A program made the translations under genes and the position numbers. The notes beneath the pieces are model-generated. The model ran no database searches, was not told where the DNA came from, and saw nothing but the letters and a program-made list of their open reading frames with translations. 64,000 nucleotides of DNA from Gorsachius magnificus (Eukaryota; Chordata; Aves; Pelecaniformes; Ardeidae). The DNA is taken from assembly GCA_034008185.1 (NCBI GenBank), contig CM067089.1, positions 24,152,213 to 24,216,212 on the forward strand, given 5' to 3'. Positions 37,510-51,600 of this stretch are shown one piece after another; within the stretch, counting starts at the first letter, position 1; each line of letters begins with the position of its first letter.

Positions 37510-40500
37510 GCGACTTTATATGATATAGTATGTGTAATGGTAACAGAATATTGCGTTCCAGTTGTGCTTGAGGTAGATCACATCATTTGCAAGAAATAAG
37601 TGAGCTCACTTGGAACAGTGACACTGATGTCTTTTTTTTGGATTGTTTTGCATATTGTTAGGTTTTCCTGTTTTTAGGATATTTATATATATACATAATG
37701 ACTTAGGTTTTGATCCAAGTTTTTCTCATTTTATCTGGTTTTCTAAGATGAGATGTGATTTATTTTCTTTCAGCATTAAATTAGTCCTAAAAATATTTGT
37801 CAGAGCTTTTTAATGGGCTGTATATATAATTGGTGATGGGAAATGTCCTAGCGGTGCAACAGACTAGTGAAACCTTCTGAAAGGTGTGTGGATTCATTCT
37901 AAAATTCAGAATATAAAAATAAGAGATATTCCAAATAGTGCTGTATGAAAAGTACCCATTTCTGTTCCGATTTACTAAAAAAAATGTTTCCTGAGTAGTT
38001 GCTAACATTGTTGAGATTTTAGCTAGCATGTTAAGTCTTAGCTAATTTTAGGTCTTTGGAGTCCTCTCCTCTGTGAGCTGCAATTTAAAATAAGATCAGA
38101 TTTGACAGATCATGCAGAGAAGAGTCCAGCTTCAAATAACGTACTTCAGATGCACTTCAGATGTCTGTATTCAGTGTTAATGAGTTTTGAAGGTCCTTCA
38201 CTGTGAAGGGGCATAATGCTTCCTGTTGTGTTGTCAGTTCCTAGGCATTTAGGATTGAAGTCTACAGCTGAAAACTCCTATGTGCAGAAGGTATGTCAGT
38301 CTAAGCAAAGCTTCGTATGCTTTGGCATTGTTAGTTCAAGACGACTGACAGATGTGGAAATGCATTACTGGCTGCAGCTTTAAAAAAGGATTCAGGAGCT
38401 AAGGAGCTCAGATGGAGAACAATGTGGGGCTGACAGTGAGTGTCTTCGTCAGCCTCCTTGTTCTGATTATCAAAGTTGTCTGGTTAACAGTGGCACTTAC
38501 AGCAAAGCATAGAGTTGGAGTAAAATGAAATAACTTCTGAAGGATCTTTGTTTTAGTCAGAGGGCTATAAAGCTTTGTCAGTATGATGTTTCTTTTTAAG
38601 TCTTGCGGGATTGTGTACTGAGACCCAGCAGCAGCAAACTCTCCTTTTTCAGGGGAAGTGTCTTTGCAACTGGAGACAGTGAGGTAAATTGGATCAAGTA
38701 TTTAGTTTTGCTGCTTTCTGCCTTCAAGTGGAGGTCCTCCTCTACAGTGAACTTTGCAGGAACAGCAAAAAAAAGCTTTGAATACAGAACAAGTGTTGTG
38801 ATATAAGATACTGGACTCTGCCCCTGTGGCAGAAGCATGGCATTCTCAAGCTAAATAGCATGAACTTGGGCAATGAAAATCAAAGAACTCAGTTATTTCC
38901 CTTTTTTTTTCGTTAAGGCCACTGATTTTCTTTCACATAGTATGAAGGGGCATTTTTTTATTTTTGGGGTGTAAGGGACCATTCAGATAACTCTGTCATC
39001 TCAGCTTGAATATCTTTCTCAAAAGACAGCACTGAGTAGGCAATCAAAGTCAAGTCCCTTCTAGTGTTGGAAGAAGTGCTTCTAGAAGTACTTCTGTAAC
39101 TCAGAGGAAAGATTGTTTCCAAAGCCGTTTTCTAATCAGACAAGTGGGACATAGGTGTACCACATCTTCAAGTCTGAGGATGTGAAAGAGCGGGACACAG
39201 TTAATTCCAAGCAGCCTCACAAAGTCACAGTTGAGTCTTCAGAAGTTTAACTTGTTACCAAGTTTTCTTGGCATCTCAACATCTTGCAAGAAAAGACGAT
39301 GCTGTTCTCTGCAATTGCCACCCACTCCCTGGAACACAAAGGTTCTTACACTTCTGATAGCTAAAGCATGCCAAAGAGTTCACCCTGTTAACTCTGATCA
39401 TGAAAAAAAAAATTGAGCAGAGACTCCTACTACTGTGAGCCCAAGTTAGCCTCATGAAAATAAGGAGAGAAGTGTTCTGTAACTCTCTATTGTATCCTTG
39501 AGCGACCAGGGTGCTGGCCTGTTTTGGGAAGTACTGGCTTCAGTATTTGATCATAAGGAATAATATGCCTGTGGGGATAGGGTAATCTGGTATTAGATGA
39601 TGCTTATTTTGAAATCAGCCTAATTCTAGGACAGAGTTATGCTAAAGGCAAGAAATAATTTTTTTAAAATGTTAATATTTGCTTTTAGTTTACCAGGATG
39701 CATACAACAAAAAAGTTTATAACTCAAGAGAACAGCTGGAAGGTGTTCTATTTCCTGTGCTCTCCATGGCTGTTTATCCTAACTGAAAAGGTCAGGGCCT
39801 GTCCTTGTGTGTACCTGATGTCCAAGCCTCATTGACAGAAGAAAACTTCAGGATGGAGAAACACATTAGATTTCATAAACCACTCTAGATTTTGAGTTTC
39901 CTTTGTGGCATCCCCCTCCTGAGGCTGTCTTGTTCTTTCATGATAAGTTCCTACTTTTGACACTTCTGTCTTTGGGCCATTAACAGCTTCAAATTCCCTT
40001 GGGTGATGGTGAGGATTCATGGTGTGGCCAGGTGCCAACCCCTCCTGACCAGACTGTCAATACAGTTAGTTAATAGCTGCCTCGCTGCCTAACAAACCCT
40101 AGATAATTAACTCATTATGCTAGTGCCTGCTGAGCTGGGTCATTTTCCCTTTCTGTCTAAAGTCTTTTTCATTCAATTAAATCTTGTATTCCACATAAGT
40201 CTATAAAATGAACTTGCAGTTTATATAGCCATGTACCTGGCATTAATGTCTGCAGTTTGTTATTGGCCTTCAATTGATATTAGATAGAATGCTGCGTGAC
40301 TATTCCATGGTGATAAATGTCTTGTGATGACTGACCGCCATTCCCATTTAGAGTGTTTTAGCCAAAATTTTGCTAATAACAACAGTAACAATGGTGTGTG
40401 AAATAGCCCATAGAAGCCTTTTTTTTCTATAATGGGTTACTCAAAATTAAAATCCAATCCAGGGTCAAATATTTTAAAAAGTGCTCCAAAGTCTACCATG

Positions 40501-42586
40501 AGGATGTTACTTTGTTTCTTTTGGGTTTTTTATGCATGCAAAAAATGCCTCCTGGGACTCATTCCCCTACGTGCAACTTCAATGGTATACCACAGAGATA
40601 TTTCTATAGTTCAGTTTCATCAAGTTTGTAATGTGATGTCTGTTTTTTGCCTTTACTAATATGTAGCCTTTTAGCTGAGGTAAAGCAGGAACGGTTTGGA
40701 GGAGTTCTGTGACTAGCAAGAGCTCACCACCATTATTGTGGGAATATGTGGAGATCGTTCCAAGAAGCTGGGAGTATTTGTAACTGGAGATCTGTGATGA
40801 GAGGATCTTTCCAGAAACACTGCTGAACTACTTTTCCATCTTCCTCAGTGTTGCTTAACATAGTTCAGATGTTCAAATTAAAAGAATATCTATATAGTGG
40901 GAATATTCCCCCACCATATAATACCTGTGTTTCAAATAATCCTGAGTATGAGCAGAACCACTGCTTATGGAAGAAGTGGCCTGCACAATATACAGAGGTT
41001 CATCTCAAGAAATCCTAGACCGTGACTTCTGATTCTCAAGAATAACTTTACTTACATTTAAAGTAAGGATTGTGACAGTTATATATGGCATGTATCACAT
41101 CTGAATTCAAATTGAGCTGCTGCCAATAACCAAAACTGTGATACTTGAACAGAAATTCTTTTTAGAGATGTATGTGAAATATTACTACTGCTCTGAATGT
41201 TGTCAGACTTTATATATAAAGGATGGAAAAGTTATGTCATTTGTTAAAATGTTGTAAGACTAAGGTGCAGTTTGAAGTCTTATGTTTTTTTAAGAATTGT
41301 TGGAGTTTGATGCTTTGATAAATGCTGTTCATAGTGATCTCTTAATTCTTGTTATTTGGTGAGGGTAAGGCATGCTTTTAATGTGGGACACAAGGCTTCA
41401 GGTACTTCTGTTCTTAGCGGTGTGGATATTGGTTCCATACTTACTTACACTAGGTCACATCTTTAATCTTGTTAAGTAATCTATTGTGCTTAAACATACT
41501 TCCAAATATAAAAGGTTACAGTTCCTAAGACATCCTAAATGAACACTGTGCAAATGTGTATTATGTTTGTGTGAATGTGTGTAAAATACAAGGATATCAT
41601 AGATAATTCTCTTGTTAGGGGGTTTCTTAATTTATATTAATTGAGTGATATGGAATAGATTAGCAGAGCATATGTAGTGTGCATTTCATGAATGAGAGAT
41701 TGAATGCTGCCACCATCTGACGACACATTCTTTTTTGTCCTTAAACTTTATTTATATTAAATTGCTGCAGGAAAGAGGCCTTGCAACTTTTGTCCACCTT
41801 TGCCTCATTAATAAAGACTTTTACATTACTAAAGATTTTTTTTTTCCTCCCCCTACCCTGGAGCTGGAAGCAATAAAGATGTGACTAAGCATGCATTTGC
41901 AACTCAGTTACTTGACCTTTCTACAACTCGCAGCTACCACTAATGCTGCTTTGTAATGGAGACATTATCGTTTATTTAAATCTTGATTAGCAAACAATTA
42001 TAAGTAGGGTTTTAGTATAGCAGTAAATTGATGTAGCCTTTAATTCATGCTATAGATTGAGTGGATAAGCTTTCTGACTATAATTAGAGTGAATTATAAT
42101 GACTTCAGTTGGTTGACTCACCACCAGCAGAGTAGGGCCTATGATTGTTTCCTCACATTTATTTTTTTTAATTCACTCTTGATTTTACTTTGCTGCTAAA
42201 TGCTATTTTTTAGCTTAGTACAAAATGGAGTTACATTTACAGTTGAATGATACATATTTTGTGTTAATAAAAGAGGAGCTTTATGAAATAACCTGGCACC
42301 TTAGCAACATTGTGCAGCTATGTTCTTTCTTTACAATTCAAGTGACAGAACTGCTCTTAATAAAGTTGGAGATAGATATTTTCATGCGTGGTTTAACAAT
42401 GGAAATAGGGAGCATTTCCTTCTTTGCATATAATTAAATGGTAGACACAAATGGTTATTTTCAGTACCATTTTTTTAATTGCACAATGTTTCTTCTTGAT
42501 TTTAAATTATTGTTTTCCTTATGTGCTATCTCTCTGGTTTTTTGTGTTTGTTTTTTTTTTTTTTCTTTTCTTGCTACAAATTTTCT

Positions 42587-42627
42587 TCAAAGATACCGTG
42601 ATTAAATTCAAAGATACTTGATTAAAT
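42587..42627. repeat. Imperfect 20-bp tandem duplication
   Basis: TCAAAGATACCGTGATTAAA(T) is followed at once by TCAAAGATACTTGATTAAAT. One indel and one substitution separate the copies. It lies 340 bp upstream of the ADK exon. Confidence 0.8.
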
Positions 42628-42930
42628 CTAAGTGTAGGGGCATCTCCTTTGAGCAAGGGAACTTTTTTTTGAAATACCTTGTAAACATACTAATTACTTT
42701 ATTTAATAGTGAACTTGTATTTAAGTTTTACATTAGGTATTAAACATTCAGTGGGATCATTAAGGGTAATTTTTTTTATTCTTTGCTGACCTTCCTTCCC
42801 TTGATGTACCACATGTTTTTATACTTCAGGCATAGGAGTGTTCTGTATGTCACAGTGCTCTATAGGCACAGAATTGAATATGGTGAGTGGAGAGAAAAAA
42901 ATGGCAAAAAATAATACATTAGGCATGCTA

Positions 42931-43213
<283 letters not shown>

Positions 43214-43479
43214 TAATATTTGGCCTTGAAAAATTGTGTTTTGAATGATAAAGGCAGTATTAGTACTGCTTAGAGACAACATAGGACTGCCTGGCCTTGG
43301 GTCTGGGCGGTATTAATATACTTTCAGAGAACAGCAGTTGTATTATGGCAGAAAAGTGAGAGATGATAATCTACTACTACTTTCTGTACTTTATAGTTTT
43401 CAGTTGCTCTGGAGAGAGAAAACAAATCGGGGAGACACTGTTGGTTAACAAGTATGTTTATGCAGCCTATGTGAAAGCT

Positions 43480-43527
43480 GATTAGCATGTAAGGCATATA
43501 CTTGATTGGCATGTGAGGAATATACTT
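43480..43527. repeat. Imperfect 24-bp tandem duplication
   Basis: Two adjacent 24-bp units beginning GATTAGCATGTAAGG and GATTGGCATGTGAGG and both ending ATATACTT; 21 of 24 positions agree. It lies in the intron 340 bp after the first exon. Confidence 0.8.
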
Positions 43528-44514
43528 CAGGTGACAATGTGTTTAGAGGATAGGTGTCAGCATATAGCCTGAATGAAAGGGTTAATTTGATTTTATGCAA
43601 GAGGAAGAAAAAAGCAATTTTTCTTACTGTTGCAGTTGCTGAGAAGTTAATCTAATAACTGTAATTCTCTATGTCTATATCTTAACAATTTCTTCTGAAT
43701 TTTGTCTTTCATGTTTTCATTTGCTACTTTTTTGGATGGTTTTTGCTATGCAAAAAAAAATCACTTCTGCAGAACTCTATGATACATTCAACCTTTCTTA
43801 TATTTGTAGACTATAAAGAAAGGTCTTTTGGGTATTTTATATGGTTTCAGAGCATTCCATAAGTAAGAACCCATTTATAGAGTGATTTATTTGGGGTATT
43901 GTAATAAAATGAATAAAACCAAGAATTTCAGAAAGAGATAATGAAGACAATAGGCATTTATCTTGAGCATGTCCCTTTGTGGTGTTCTTTCTCCCTCCAT
44001 CCACAACACTTGAACTTATATACTACTTCTTTGCTGATTACCTCTTCAAGATTTTTTGAAGGTTTCAAACCCAGCCACTCAGGTCTGCCTTAATCTTGAG
44101 ACGTTACCAGCACACACCAACCCTCCCTGATTTCTGCCAATATCTAAGTTTTCTGATACTAGGTATTGAAACAGTAATGAAAATGGTATCTGTTACCCTA
44201 AAGAATATTTTATTTTTGGCTCTGAATAAGAGCAAAATACCTGTCATTGTCCTTTTTGGTTTCCCTCTGTGGCTTTTGGTGCCATTAATCCTGAGGAACT
44301 GCTCTTTCCCTTTTAAAGCGGTATCAGGAGCTAGTAGAATTTATTAAAGTAAGATAGCAGTCCAATAATTAAAATCCACGCCAACCTTCATGAGAAGTTG
44401 ATGAATGTTTTGGGTAGAATTAGAAAAGGCAATAGATGGTAACATGAACTGAACTGAGAGTCAGGGGAGGGAGAATTTTCCATATAATATGTAGAACCCT
44501 GGAAAAATTTTAGT

Positions 44515-45250
44515 TAGAGCGGACATCTATTCCAAACCCCAGCAGTATGCAGGGCCAACTTCAAAGTTAGATCCATTTTTTCAGGGCCATGTCCAGCTGG
44601 GTTTTGAATATTTCCATGGATGGAGGTTGCACAACCTCTCTGGGCAACCTGTTCTAGTGTTTGACCATGCTTCATGGGATAAATTCTTTTGATGTAGAAA
44701 GTCTCCCCTTAAGTACCTCATCTTAAAGCTCAGCCAAGCCTTTCTTTGTTCATTGAGTGTTCCAGCCCCCTAATAATCCTGATGGCCCACTGCTGGACTC
44801 ACTCCATTATGTCAGTGTCTTCCTTGTAACAGAAAGCTCAAAGTTAGACACAGAACTACAAATGAGGTCTGGAGACCAGAACAGAGGCTTTCCTCTGTTC
44901 TGATTAGACAACTTCCTTTGTCCTGCTGGCTGCATGCTTGCTTATATAGACCAGAAAGTGATTAACTTTCTCTGGGCGGGTGCAGTGCTGTCTTGTGTTC
45001 CAAGCCTGGTCCACCAGCACCTCCAGGTCCTTTTCTGCAAAGCTGTGTTGTATCCTGTCAACATCCAGCCTATATTGTTGCATGTGAGTTACTCTATTCT
45101 AGTTGCATGACTTTGCGTTTGCTTTCGATTTTTCTGTCAGCCCTCTTCTCCAGGCTTTTGAAGATCCACTGAATGACAGACAGCCGTGTCCTCCAGCTTA
45201 TCAACCTGTCCCTCCCAATTTGATGTCATACATAATGTCTTGCTCTCAGG
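44515..45250 (-). mobile_element. CR1 LINE, antisense, 3' part
   Basis: CR1 copy inverted relative to ADK. Diagnostic blocks are ACATCTATTCCAAACCCCAG at the 3' end, TTCCATGGATGGAGGTTGCA with CAACCTCTCTGGGCAACCTG, then AGTCTCCCCTTAAGTACCTC, CCACTGCTGGACTCACTCCA and CACCAGCACCTCCAGGTCCT. These are the complement of CR1 ORF2 3' coding sequence and 3' UTR. It is 5'-truncated, has no ATTCTATG tail and no useful open frame. The far edge near 45250 is approximate. Confidence 0.9.
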
Positions 45251-46887
45251 AATGAATGTACATACTTAGTGGAGGAAGGAAGTTCATTCATCTTCATCTG
45301 GAGTTTTGACATTAATTATGTCTGCAGACTTCCCCCTTCATCTCCAGGATCCTTATTCAGTTTTTCAAAGAGAAGACAAGCAATAAAGATGTTTCTGCTC
45401 TGTGATTCTCTCTCTCCTCAGTCACAGAGTCTGTGTATACATCCTGTAGCAATCACCATTTCCTAGATGACATGATGGGAAACTGAAGTCAAGACTGTCA
45501 ATAGACATACATCATGAATTCAGTAAAAATATGTGCATCTTCTGCCATGCATCTCAATGGAATTTTAAAGTTTAGGTAAATTTATTCATTAAAATGTCTG
45601 CAAGTACTACTTTAACTTACTAAGCAGTATTTTTGGTTTGCTAACGTAAAACACTTTTCTCTCTTAATATCAAATGTTTCCTCAAATACTAGGGACAGTG
45701 GCTTCATCTCAATCTCTGTTTTAGAGCGTGCTTGAGAGTGTGCAGGGAATGAGAGAGACTTATCTCCCTCCTTGGGAGATAGGAAAAAATGGTTTCTGCT
45801 AAAGGTTTTGTTGTGTAAACCCCCCCTCTTCTAGTGAGAGCAAGTTTATTCTCAGTCTTTAACTACCCTCTGATTGTTTCTTGGTTTTCAGCGTTTTGTA
45901 CATTTGTAAGAATCACTTCAACCTGGCTGCAGTTGATAACTCTATTGATTAATCTCTTGTCCCAATTGAGGTACATGCTAACTTCCTTCTTCAGGTAATT
46001 CAGCTTCCCTGTCTCTTTTGGAGGAGCTGGCTAATTAGCACTCCTGGTTTTCCCAGTAAGCAGCTGTGTGTATTTATGTTCCAGATGCCCTGATGTGAAT
46101 GTTTCTTGTTTCTGCTAAGTCTGCCTAGCTTTTTGCAGGAAAGGGTTCTTGAGCTAATTCCTGATTACCACTCTGAGTTCTCTAGCTTAGCAGTACTAAT
46201 ACGCTTTGTTTTCTCAGAGCTTTTCAAGAAAATCCTAACACATGATTAAACTCTAAAGTAGTACCTGTGCTCCGTCGTAATCTGTGACATTGATTTGTGC
46301 ATTCTGCTCAGAAATACCCACATGCACAGAGTCTCCATTAAGCTGTTTGATTTGAAGCACTCTGGCTGTCTCCAATTACCGTATTTCATGGGAAAAACAT
46401 CTACCTTCTCTGTGTCCCACATGTTGAACTCAGTGCTGTTAGACTTACAGTTTTAATTTGGAAAAGCTTGGTGCTTTGTCTTCAGTGTAACAATCTTTTA
46501 TTACACATCATGTGCAGAGCATCTCTACAGTTGGATGTAGCCACAGAGAGCTAGGTTTACAGTTTCAGGAGCATGTGGTAAGTGAAAGGAAACATATAGA
46601 GAGTCTTTGCTTACTTCTCTGGAACATAATTACTTTTCACTTAGCAACATAACATAGACAGACAAGATTTTTCCAGCTAGGTCTTCGGTGGCTATTTAGG
46701 GTTTGCCAACACTGAAAGATTTAATTTGCTTTTTAAATTTGGTTTACAGAAAATTACCAGAGTTATGCACACATCTTTCTTGGATTTGCTTGATTCTCCT
46801 GTGGATTTCTTGTCATTAAAATGATAATATTCATCAAGAATGAAACTTCTAGCCCTGTTACTTGTACTGCTACAGAGGCTTGGTCTA

Positions 46888-46908
46888 ATTTATTTATTTA
46901 TTTATTTT
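46888..46908. repeat. (TTTA)n microsatellite
   Basis: About five TTTA units ending in a T-rich run. A simple repeat with no sign of function. Confidence 0.85.
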
Positions 46909-48483
46909 TAATTTTCCAAATTCATATTAGTTCTCGTTGCTTTTAAGCTTTAGAATTGAAGAGATAAGCCCCAAGAATATTTCTGGGATGAAATGATGCA
47001 GAACTGTGCTATGTATTTTGTTATATTCAGAAAAAGTTAGTCCAACTTCTTGTCTTAATTTTTATATACTTGATCTGTTTAACTTAACAGGGATTGTTAG
47101 TGATGAGTGTTTCAGGAACAGGGAGACTTGGTTGCTGTCTTCAGAGATTCTTTTGGGGTTTTGTTTTTTATTGAATTGGACAAAGAGAAATGGTGATAGT
47201 GGAAAGATGCTATTTTGAGGTGGACTAAACTTTGAAGAATTCCTAATTTACTTAACTCCTAACACCTGTACATGGGACTCAGTCTGGAGGCAGAAGCATA
47301 ACTCGGTAGAAGCAGGCTAGCAATTCACTCCAACTCATTGTCTCTGGATTGTAGTAGCATTTATATGGAAAAGGACGATACATACATCAATGGTATGTGC
47401 ATTGGAGAAGGCAGAAGTTATCAATAGCCATATGTTGTATGTGTAGTTACACATTATTTATCTGGCTAATGTACTTCAATATCACAAAACAGTGATGTGT
47501 TAATGTTAAAAGTGCAACCTATGACTATTAAATCTTGAAAATTAAACTGAAAATGCTGTATGCCAGCATGGAAATGTCTGTTTCCCCAGCTCCCCTTCTC
47601 TAAATATTAGGTGTTATTAAACATTTTCATAATAAAATTGTATAGAAGGATTTGGTCATGGTAGCCAGAGTGGAGAGCTAGTACATAACCATCTTTTTAT
47701 GGCCTGTTTTTAGTAGTACATCTGTAAGTTTTCTGTGTTTCATAAGGCTGAATTGAATGGCTGAAGAGGAGGTTTTAAAATAGAATATATCTTAGACATA
47801 ACAAAGTAAATATGATACAAGTATTTTTGTTCTTGCTAATGGAAGTTGTGTCCTATGGCTTGTGTTATAACTTGTTAGGAAAGAATGAACTACAAATGAG
47901 TTTTTGGTAGTTTTCCAGTAATACACAGTTAAACCAAAGCTTTTTTTAACTTCATCATCTGAAAATAGCAACGTGACCCTTTTTCATTTGTTAAAGAAAA
48001 ATGTGAACCTAATCAGGGAAAAAAAGCCCAAATCAACCCCTTTTTAAATAATATAACTATTCATTGGAAAATGATAAAGGCAAGACATACATATCCATCA
48101 AACTGGAGTAGCTACTTTCCTTTAGGTATTAGGTACTAGCAGAGTTTAATGAAAATCTGCAGATGCTGTACAGTACAGAGGGAGTTGATCACAAAATGCA
48201 ACCAAGGTTGATTCTAAGCAAATGAAGGCATATGAACAGTATATTAGTAATAAGTTACATAAACTATGTAGCTCAATTTAAAATACATTATTTAATACAT
48301 GGCTTAAATTTACTTTTATTTCATATATGATTTCAAATATATTAATTAAAATTTATGAAATTGTCAAGAAAAGTGTATGTGGTTTATGGTGCTCTTTGTT
48401 AATTGCTTTTATGTTCCTTAGGATCTTTGATTCCCTTTGAGAAATTCTGTTCTTTGTGACAAATTTGCAGTAGTTTTACTTAA

Positions 48484-48681
<198 letters not shown>

Positions 48682-51600
48682 TAAGCAATGAGCACGTCTA
48701 TTGCATATGCTTTAGGATGATTTTGTAGGAATACAATGAAAGAAAACGACTGCTTCAATTTCAGCATAGTTTGATTTCTTCAAATTTAAATGTACAAATG
48801 TAGAAGTATGTTTTAGTTGTGTGCTTCCTTAAATTAGTGGGAAAAAATCATAAGAACTAAACATATTTTCAGAGCTTTTGTAGTAGTGCATCAAATTTAC
48901 ATTTCACATTTTCTAGTAAATTGTTGTGAAGGATGCACAAATTATGTAGAAAAACACTATTAGCATAATTATTCACTGCAAACAGTTTGAGCTTATTTGT
49001 GTGAACAATCTTAATTGCTGTTTATTCCATAGTAATTACTACGGCACCTTATAACTCAATATTTCAGAAACAATGATTGTGACAAATCTCTTGAATGTGG
49101 GCGGTGGGGCAAACTGATTTTAATGATGAAATCTTACTTCTGGAATAAAGAGGTTTTGAGGATAGGGCATTAGCTGATTCACAATTAGTATTCTTTTTTC
49201 ACCATCCAGAATGAATCAAGCCAGATTAGTGTATTTGTGTAGATTACATCTTGCCTAAATAGAAGTGGTGAATTTGTTTTCATCTTGCTCTCAAGTTGAT
49301 ATGGCTGATCAAAATTAGCAAACATAAAACATCTATGACAGATTAAAACCTCATAACATGCATGTAATATATGGATTCTGTATGACAGCTGCTTCCATTC
49401 TGCTACCTGAGCTATGTGGGAACAGCTGGTAAGAAGTGTAAAAAATTGATTATCTGGGAGGAACAAGTTCATTGAAAATACAGTTATTTCTTTTAGCTAG
49501 TGTTAATGTCTCCTACAGCCTCTTAATGTGCACTGCTGTAGGCTTTACATGGTTGTTATTGATTCTTGTGTATGGCCAAGACTGCCCCTTTATAACTGTC
49601 AAAAAATACTTATAACCTTCTCAGTATACAAAGAAAATACATCCCACTGCTATGACCGTATGTTTGTGCTGCAGTTAAAAAAAAATATAGGTGTATCGTC
49701 TACTCATTTTTTATTTCTGTTTTTCAAGTGTTATGAGTTTTTTATTTCCCCATAATTATAACTCAGTCTGTTCTAAATGCCATGCTTAGGAATTAATGCT
49801 ATTGGCTAAAAAAATATTGAAAGGCTAAGAGTATACTTTAAATAAAGAAGAAGAATGACAAATGTTTCCAAAAGCTATACTGCGCTAAAGTTTTTTTTAA
49901 TTTTACCATGCTTATATATAATGACCAATGAAGCTTCCAATATGTAATTTAGAAAAATTAAACTTAGTGGAGGTGCTTCAGGAAAAGTGGGCAATGTTAC
50001 ATGAGGTGAAAAACAGGTTTGTTTTTTTTAAGATATAGCCTTCATCTTATTTTAGTTCCAAAGCCACTCTTCTGTGTTCATTCATCTTGATCACTTAAAT
50101 TTTGACTAGGTGATTGACTACACTTATTTTCATATATATTAAAAGCTGTTCTTCAGATGCCAATTCCTTCATCCAAGCTTTAACTAAGGAACAGAGAATT
50201 ATTGTACTAAACTAAAAATAAACACCAAGACATACATATATTAATGGTTAAATAAATAACACTGAAGTGCTAATAAATTGTGTGAGATATTTGCAAAATG
50301 GAATGCAGATTAGGAAACCATCTGATTGCAGGAGGAAATCTGTTGAGCAAAGAACCTGGTTCACACCTGTGGCAAAAGCACTCAAGGATGGGTTCATCTG
50401 AGATTTCTAGGACAGTGTTATCACTTTGGATTACAGGCTGCATGTGTAACTTTACTTAAGGAAAGGAGACAATGTGTAGAACCGTACACGTTCCCTCATG
50501 CTACAATGCATTCATGCCCTTTTCTTTCATTTAGCTTCTTTACTTGCAGGTTTGTAGCAGTTTACCAGATTAAACAAAACCATGTAGTGAATAGTTACCA
50601 CTCCTGAGGTACAGGGTAGCTCTTGGAGTCATTAATTAGTCTACTGTTGTCTGCCTTCACTCTAGTCTTGTTACCTTCGTTGGCTTTGCACTGTGCATAT
50701 GTTGTTTTTCATTTCCCTCTTTCTATCCAACTGCCACCTATTGCTTGGATTGCATTAGAATGTAAGTTAGTGACAGATACTTATTCTGGAAATCGCGTTC
50801 TGAGATTATCAAACAATCCATTTTCTTGTCAGAGTAGGGCAGTTGTTGCTTTAGGACAGGTCTGTGATATCCTGTGGTCATCTGTATGTGCTTCCCAGAA
50901 TAGATAATATGCTTTTCAATGCAGCATTCAGCAGAATGGCCCTCAGATGAAACTTAGCTCTGAAATCTAATCAATTCACTGAGGGAGGAGTAGGTACAAA
51001 GGAAAAGATAGTGAGGCCATGACAGAACCCTTAAAGACAACTTCTGTTACCATGAATGAACACAATACATTTATTTTAGCCATCTGGTAATCGGATCCAG
51101 CAGACAAATTGGAGAAAGACTAGCAAAGAATAGGACCCTGTAAATCACAGATAGAAGCAAAATACAGAGGCTGCCCCAGCTTTCTCAAAGATGGTAAACT
51201 TTGAAGGTGTATTTTAATCCTTTAAAATTACTCTATTTTGTATCATTTAAGATAGATTACATGTGCTGTCAAACTCTATGCAATTTCTTTCCCTTCTCCA
51301 GATATAATTCATATACTTGCAGTAATTTCTACCATTGACATCATATCTTCCAGTCTGTCATATTCATTTCGCTGTGGATCAGCTAGCTGTGCTGCTGGTG
51401 TCTGATTAGAATTCACTGCAAGGGATTTATTTGGTTCCTACTGGGGCTAGAAAACATCTCTTCCTCAGACATTTCCCTTATTTCAGAATAAGTTGAGAGT
51501 TATGATAACAGTAAATATTGTCATTCTGTCTCAGGAATTGTGAATGGGACACAACCTGACATGAAAATAATCCTAAATTGTGTTTTGTGTGTGTGGTTTT

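Noticed and set aside
36976..37514. Target-site duplication around the solo LTR (GGTAT before, GGTAG after)
   Set aside because: The match is 4 of 5 and depends on where the LTR ends are placed; aligning to the remembered LTR ends gives no clean duplication.
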